Origin: Cystobacter ferrugineus
GTDB lineage: Bacteria; Myxococcota; Myxococcia; Myxococcales; Myxococcaceae
Assembly: GCF_001887355.1 (NCBI RefSeq)
Contig: NZ_MPIN01000013.1
Location: 192,409-256,408 of the forward strand
Length of the DNA stretch: 64,000 bases
Direction of reading: 5' to 3'
Under the pieces are notes generated by a model. That model ran no database searches, had not been told where the DNA came from, and was given only the letters and a program-made list of their open reading frames with translations. The first letter of the stretch is position 1; the number at the start of each line of letters is the position of its first letter. The position numbers and the translations under genes are program-made. This document shows positions 61,678-64,000 of the stretch, in pieces.

Positions 61678-63729
61678 TCAGGGCACGGTGAAGGTTTGTG
61701 CCACGCTCCAGCCGCTCGGGTTGCCCAGGGAGTTGACCGCGCGGACGCGCCAGACGTGGCGGCCGGGTGGGGTGCTGCGCGTCACCTGGGTCGAGCTGCC
61801 CACGGACGTGATGACCCCATCCAGCCACAGCTCGTAGCGCGCGAGGGTGCCGCCCTGGGCGAGCGCGAGGGCGGGGGTCCACTGGTACGTCACCTGGGAG
61901 CCCGTCGGGGTGGCGCCGTTCAAGGGGGCCACCGCGTCCGGAATGGTGGGCTGGGTCATGGCGGCGCAGTCCGGTGGGGTGGTGCGGTAGGGAATCTCGC
62001 CGCGGATCATCTTGGTGGCCTGCCCGGTGAAGCATAGGTAGGCATCCGAGGGCAGGCCCTGGTTGTCGCGGAAATGTGCCTGGGTGGGAGGCGTCGAGGA
62101 CACCTTGAAGATCTGCGTGCCCTCGTCGATTTCATCGAACATGCCGAGGAACACCGAGGCGGCGCCGATGGACGCGGCGCGCGCGACCTGACTCCACAGG
62201 AAGGCGCCGGATTGCCGGTTGTCGGCGCTGGGGTCCCAGACCTTGCCCGAGCGGTTGAAGTCGCTGCTGCCCGGGTAGATCTGCGGCACGTACATGACGC
62301 CGCGAGCGGCCAGCGCGGCCTGATCCGCCGCCCAGTAGGAGGAGTTGGGGACGTCCCCCGGATTGTTGCCGCTGTTGCCGGTGTTCCAGGGCTGCCAGGC
62401 GCCCATGCGGTAGATGACCTGTTTCCACTCCTCGGGGTAGGGCTCGATGTTCCAGTACCAGGCGCCCGCGCCCTCGACGAAGGCCTGGTAGGGGCCGGGG
62501 CCCTTGAAGATGTCCAGGATGGCGTGGGCGGTGGCGGGGCTGAAGCGGTCGCGGAAGAAGCCGAAGATGCCCACCACGGGCAGGCCGTTGTGGTGCAGGT
62601 AGCGCGAGTCCGAGGTGAGCTTCAGGGTGTCCACCAGGTAGTGCCAGTCGCGGGTGATGGTGGAGACGAGCTCGGACTCGGGCGTGCCGGTCATGTCGTA
62701 CTCGACGAAGAAGGTGCGCCCGGTGAGGTTGGCGGCGGCGCGCGCATGGCTGAGCACGCGCAGGGTGGGCAGGTCCGGGCTCGCGCCGGGGAGGAAGCGC
62801 TGCACGGCCACGCCGTCGATGCCATGGGCCTCCATCCACTGGAAGTGCCGCAACACCGTGCGGGCACTGTTGGCGCTGAACAGGGTGGCCGGAGAGCCAT
62901 CGGGGTTCGTGAAGCCGGTGGCGACGTGGCGTTCGGCCGGGGTGTACTCGGTCATGTCGGGCCAGTAGTCCACGGCGATCTTCGAGGGGCTCATGACGCC
63001 GCCCCAGTCGGGGATGTAGTGCTGCCAGCCCGTGTTGTCGTCGTCTCCCGGGGTGCGGAACCAGCCCTGGTAGCCGCAGATGAGCTTGCCCCGGAGGGTG
63101 GTGGCATCCACCGGCGTGCCCCCGGCATACGTGGGCCCGGTGTAGGGCCCGAGGAAGGCCGTCAGTTGTTGATAGAGCGCGGTGGGCTGATCGCTCACGC
63201 GCACCTGGACGATATGCAATTGCAGGGGGCCGGGCTGGGTGAGGCGCAGGTCCGTGCCACCGTTCTCGGCGTAGCGCAGGTCGGCGTTGTCCAGACGGAA
63301 GACCGCCGTCTTGTAGGCGCCGGAGCCCAGCACGCTGTTGCCGACGGCGAAGCCCGCGAACTGGAAGTCATTGCCCACGGCGTTGTACTGGGTGCCGAAG
63401 TTGCCCGAGCCCCCGATGTCCTTGAAGTCGACTTCCATGTACAGCGTGGCGCCGCGGGTGAAGTTCACGCCCGCGGGCCGCTTGAAGTACATCAACCCCG
63501 TGTAGTTGCCGCCGCCGAGGTTCTGGCCCTGGTAGACGGTCTTCCCATCCAGGCTGATGGTGTTGAAGACGCCGTCGGAACCCGACCACGCCGTCATGAC
63601 CGTGCTCACGGCCCCGGCCCGCCCGGGCAGAAGGGTGAGGCACAGGAGGCTCGCGAGCCATGACCACGAGAGCAGCCGTGGCCCCCAGATTCTGTGATTC
63701 AGTCCACTGGTAATTTTTTCGTATTTCAT
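61678..63729 (-). CDS. Secreted glycoside hydrolase, GH71/99-like, with fibronectin-type C-terminus
   Basis: ATG 63729 begins a 683-residue protein with a signal peptide (LLSWSWLASLLCLTLLPGRAGA). An N-terminal beta domain (40-190) may bind carbohydrate. The catalytic part follows: GKLICGYQGWFRTPGDDD, DYWPDMTEYTPAERH, FFVEYDMTGTPESEL, GAWYWNIEPYPEEW and FLGMFDEIDEGTQIF, the pattern of GH71/GH99-like proteins, with acidic residues in the last two segments as likely catalytic ones. A fibronectin-III-like domain (about 595-683, ARYELWLDGVITSVG) ends it. It probably cleaves a polysaccharide outside the cell. Confidence 0.85.
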   Translation of the reverse strand: MKYEKITSGLNHRIWGPRLLSWSWLASLLCLTLLPGRAGAVSTVMTAWSGSDGVFNTISLDGKTVYQGQNLGGGNYTGLMYFKRPAGVNFTRGATLYMEVDFKDIGGSGNFGTQYNAVGNDFQFAGFAVGNSVLGSGAYKTAVFRLDNADLRYAENGGTDLRLTQPGPLQLHIVQVRVSDQPTALYQQLTAFLGPYTGPTYAGGTPVDATTLRGKLICGYQGWFRTPGDDDNTGWQHYIPDWGGVMSPSKIAVDYWPDMTEYTPAERHVATGFTNPDGSPATLFSANSARTVLRHFQWMEAHGIDGVAVQRFLPGASPDLPTLRVLSHARAAANLTGRTFFVEYDMTGTPESELVSTITRDWHYLVDTLKLTSDSRYLHHNGLPVVGIFGFFRDRFSPATAHAILDIFKGPGPYQAFVEGAGAWYWNIEPYPEEWKQVIYRMGAWQPWNTGNSGNNPGDVPNSSYWAADQAALAARGVMYVPQIYPGSSDFNRSGKVWDPSADNRQSGAFLWSQVARAASIGAASVFLGMFDEIDEGTQIFKVSSTPPTQAHFRDNQGLPSDAYLCFTGQATKMIRGEIPYRTTPPDCAAMTQPTIPDAVAPLNGATPTGSQVTYQWTPALALAQGGTLARYELWLDGVITSVGSSTQVTRSTPPGRHVWRVRAVNSLGNPSGWSVAQTFTVP

Positions 63730-63905
63730 GGATTATCAGTGTAATGCTTGAAATGCTGCTTTTCCAGTAATTCGAATCGACGCCCGCGCGTGGGTGCTTT
63801 ACCCCCGGTTCCTCATGGGCCTGCCTGCTGTAGTCGCCATACGCCGTGGGCGGTGCTCCCTCGTCTGGTAGAGTCCTCCGGCGTTGTACTCCCGCTGGAG
63901 ACCTC

Positions 63906-64000
63906 ATGAAGACCCCGCCCGTGGTGCCTCCGAGCGATGGACCCCCGACGACGCGCATCGAGGGCGTCGCCAAGGTGACGGGCCGCGCCGACTACACCGC
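63906..64000 (+). CDS. Xanthine dehydrogenase-family molybdopterin-binding subunit, 5' end only
   Basis: ATG 63906 follows GGAGACC. The 31 visible codons include TRIEGVAKVTGRADYT, the standard opening of the large molybdopterin-binding subunit of xanthine/aldehyde oxidase-type enzymes (R-x-D/E-G-x-x-KVTG-x-A-x-Y-x). The gene runs off the right edge. 63730-63905 is the divergent upstream region; nothing specific is seen there. Confidence 0.8.
   Translation, partial: MKTPPVVPPSDGPPTTRIEGVAKVTGRADYT

Overview
The window is GC-rich DNA (roughly 68-70% G+C by eye) with densely packed genes, many lipoprotein signal peptides and frequent GTG starts. It has several lipoprotein-borne toxin/immunity modules, a PilT-type ATPase, a LA_2272-repeat caspase-like protein and M35 and trypsin-like exoproteases. 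This suggests a myxobacterium of the Cystobacterineae (Archangium/Cystobacter/Melittangium type). That assignment rests on gene content and style, not on a marker gene.

Layout. 1-7.3 kb (minus): an ankyrin-SMI1/KNR4 protein cut by the left edge, a DUF4397 lipoprotein, a four-CxxCH cytochrome-like lipoprotein and a PstS-type phosphate-binding lipoprotein. 7.9-9.1 kb (plus): a trypsin-like lipoprotein with a PPC domain. 9.2-12.7 kb (minus): a compact RiPP-like cluster, the main candidate for an undescribed system. A 67-residue precursor carries five AGCIS units joined by short Lys-ending linkers. It is followed by a strong hairpin and then by a PaaK/F390-synthetase-like adenylating enzyme, a DEVWH/HH-motif protein and an MFS exporter, the last three overlapping end to start. 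A Baeyer-Villiger monooxygenase lies upstream.

14.7-24.2 kb: metabolic genes (quinone oxidoreductase, VOC protein, carboxylesterase, hydroxyacid-oxoacid transhydrogenase, thioesterase) around a three-gene overlapping operon: ECF sigma, anti-sigma and caspase/LA_2272-repeat protein. 24.5-32.0 kb: a metal-type RND efflux operon (BlaI-like repressor, M56 protease with a His-rich loop, CusC/CzcC, His-rich CusB/CzcB, CzcA). The same TACTAT-N5-GTAGTA palindrome occurs before blaI and at the start of the outer-membrane gene. 32-37.9 kb: amidohydrolase, GST, an M35 zinc protease, a separate lipoprotein resembling the protease's own N-terminal domain, tesB and a chimeric SGNH gene.

38.1-46.4 kb (minus): an NMT1-type ABC transporter behind an LLM flavin monooxygenase and a RimK-like ATP-grasp enzyme (likely one five-gene operon), a DUF2807 protein, a lipoprotein/outer-membrane barrel pair and a Fur-boxed siderophore-interacting protein. 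46.6-55.8 kb: a PilT-like ATPase with an extra N-terminal domain, a frame-broken Tox-REase-5 lipoprotein toxin with intact Imm52, an MFS protein, a polyprenyl synthase with a GbsR-like regulator, and a GGCT-fold protein. 55.8-61.7 kb is a scarred accessory region. It holds a truncated SitA-like lipoprotein abutting an antiparallel cheB fragment, a long Kelch lipoprotein, remnants, an intact GIY-YIG-like toxin/Imm26 pair, and a 74-bp duplication of the Kelch 3' end. 61.7-64 kb: a GH71/99-like secreted hydrolase and the first codons of a xanthine-dehydrogenase-type subunit.

Several genes (M35, Kelch, AHH-type and SitA-like lipoproteins) have nearby or scattered relics of paralogues, which points to repeated gain, duplication and deletion of surface proteins and toxins. 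No rRNA, tRNA, CRISPR array or intact insertion sequence was recognised.
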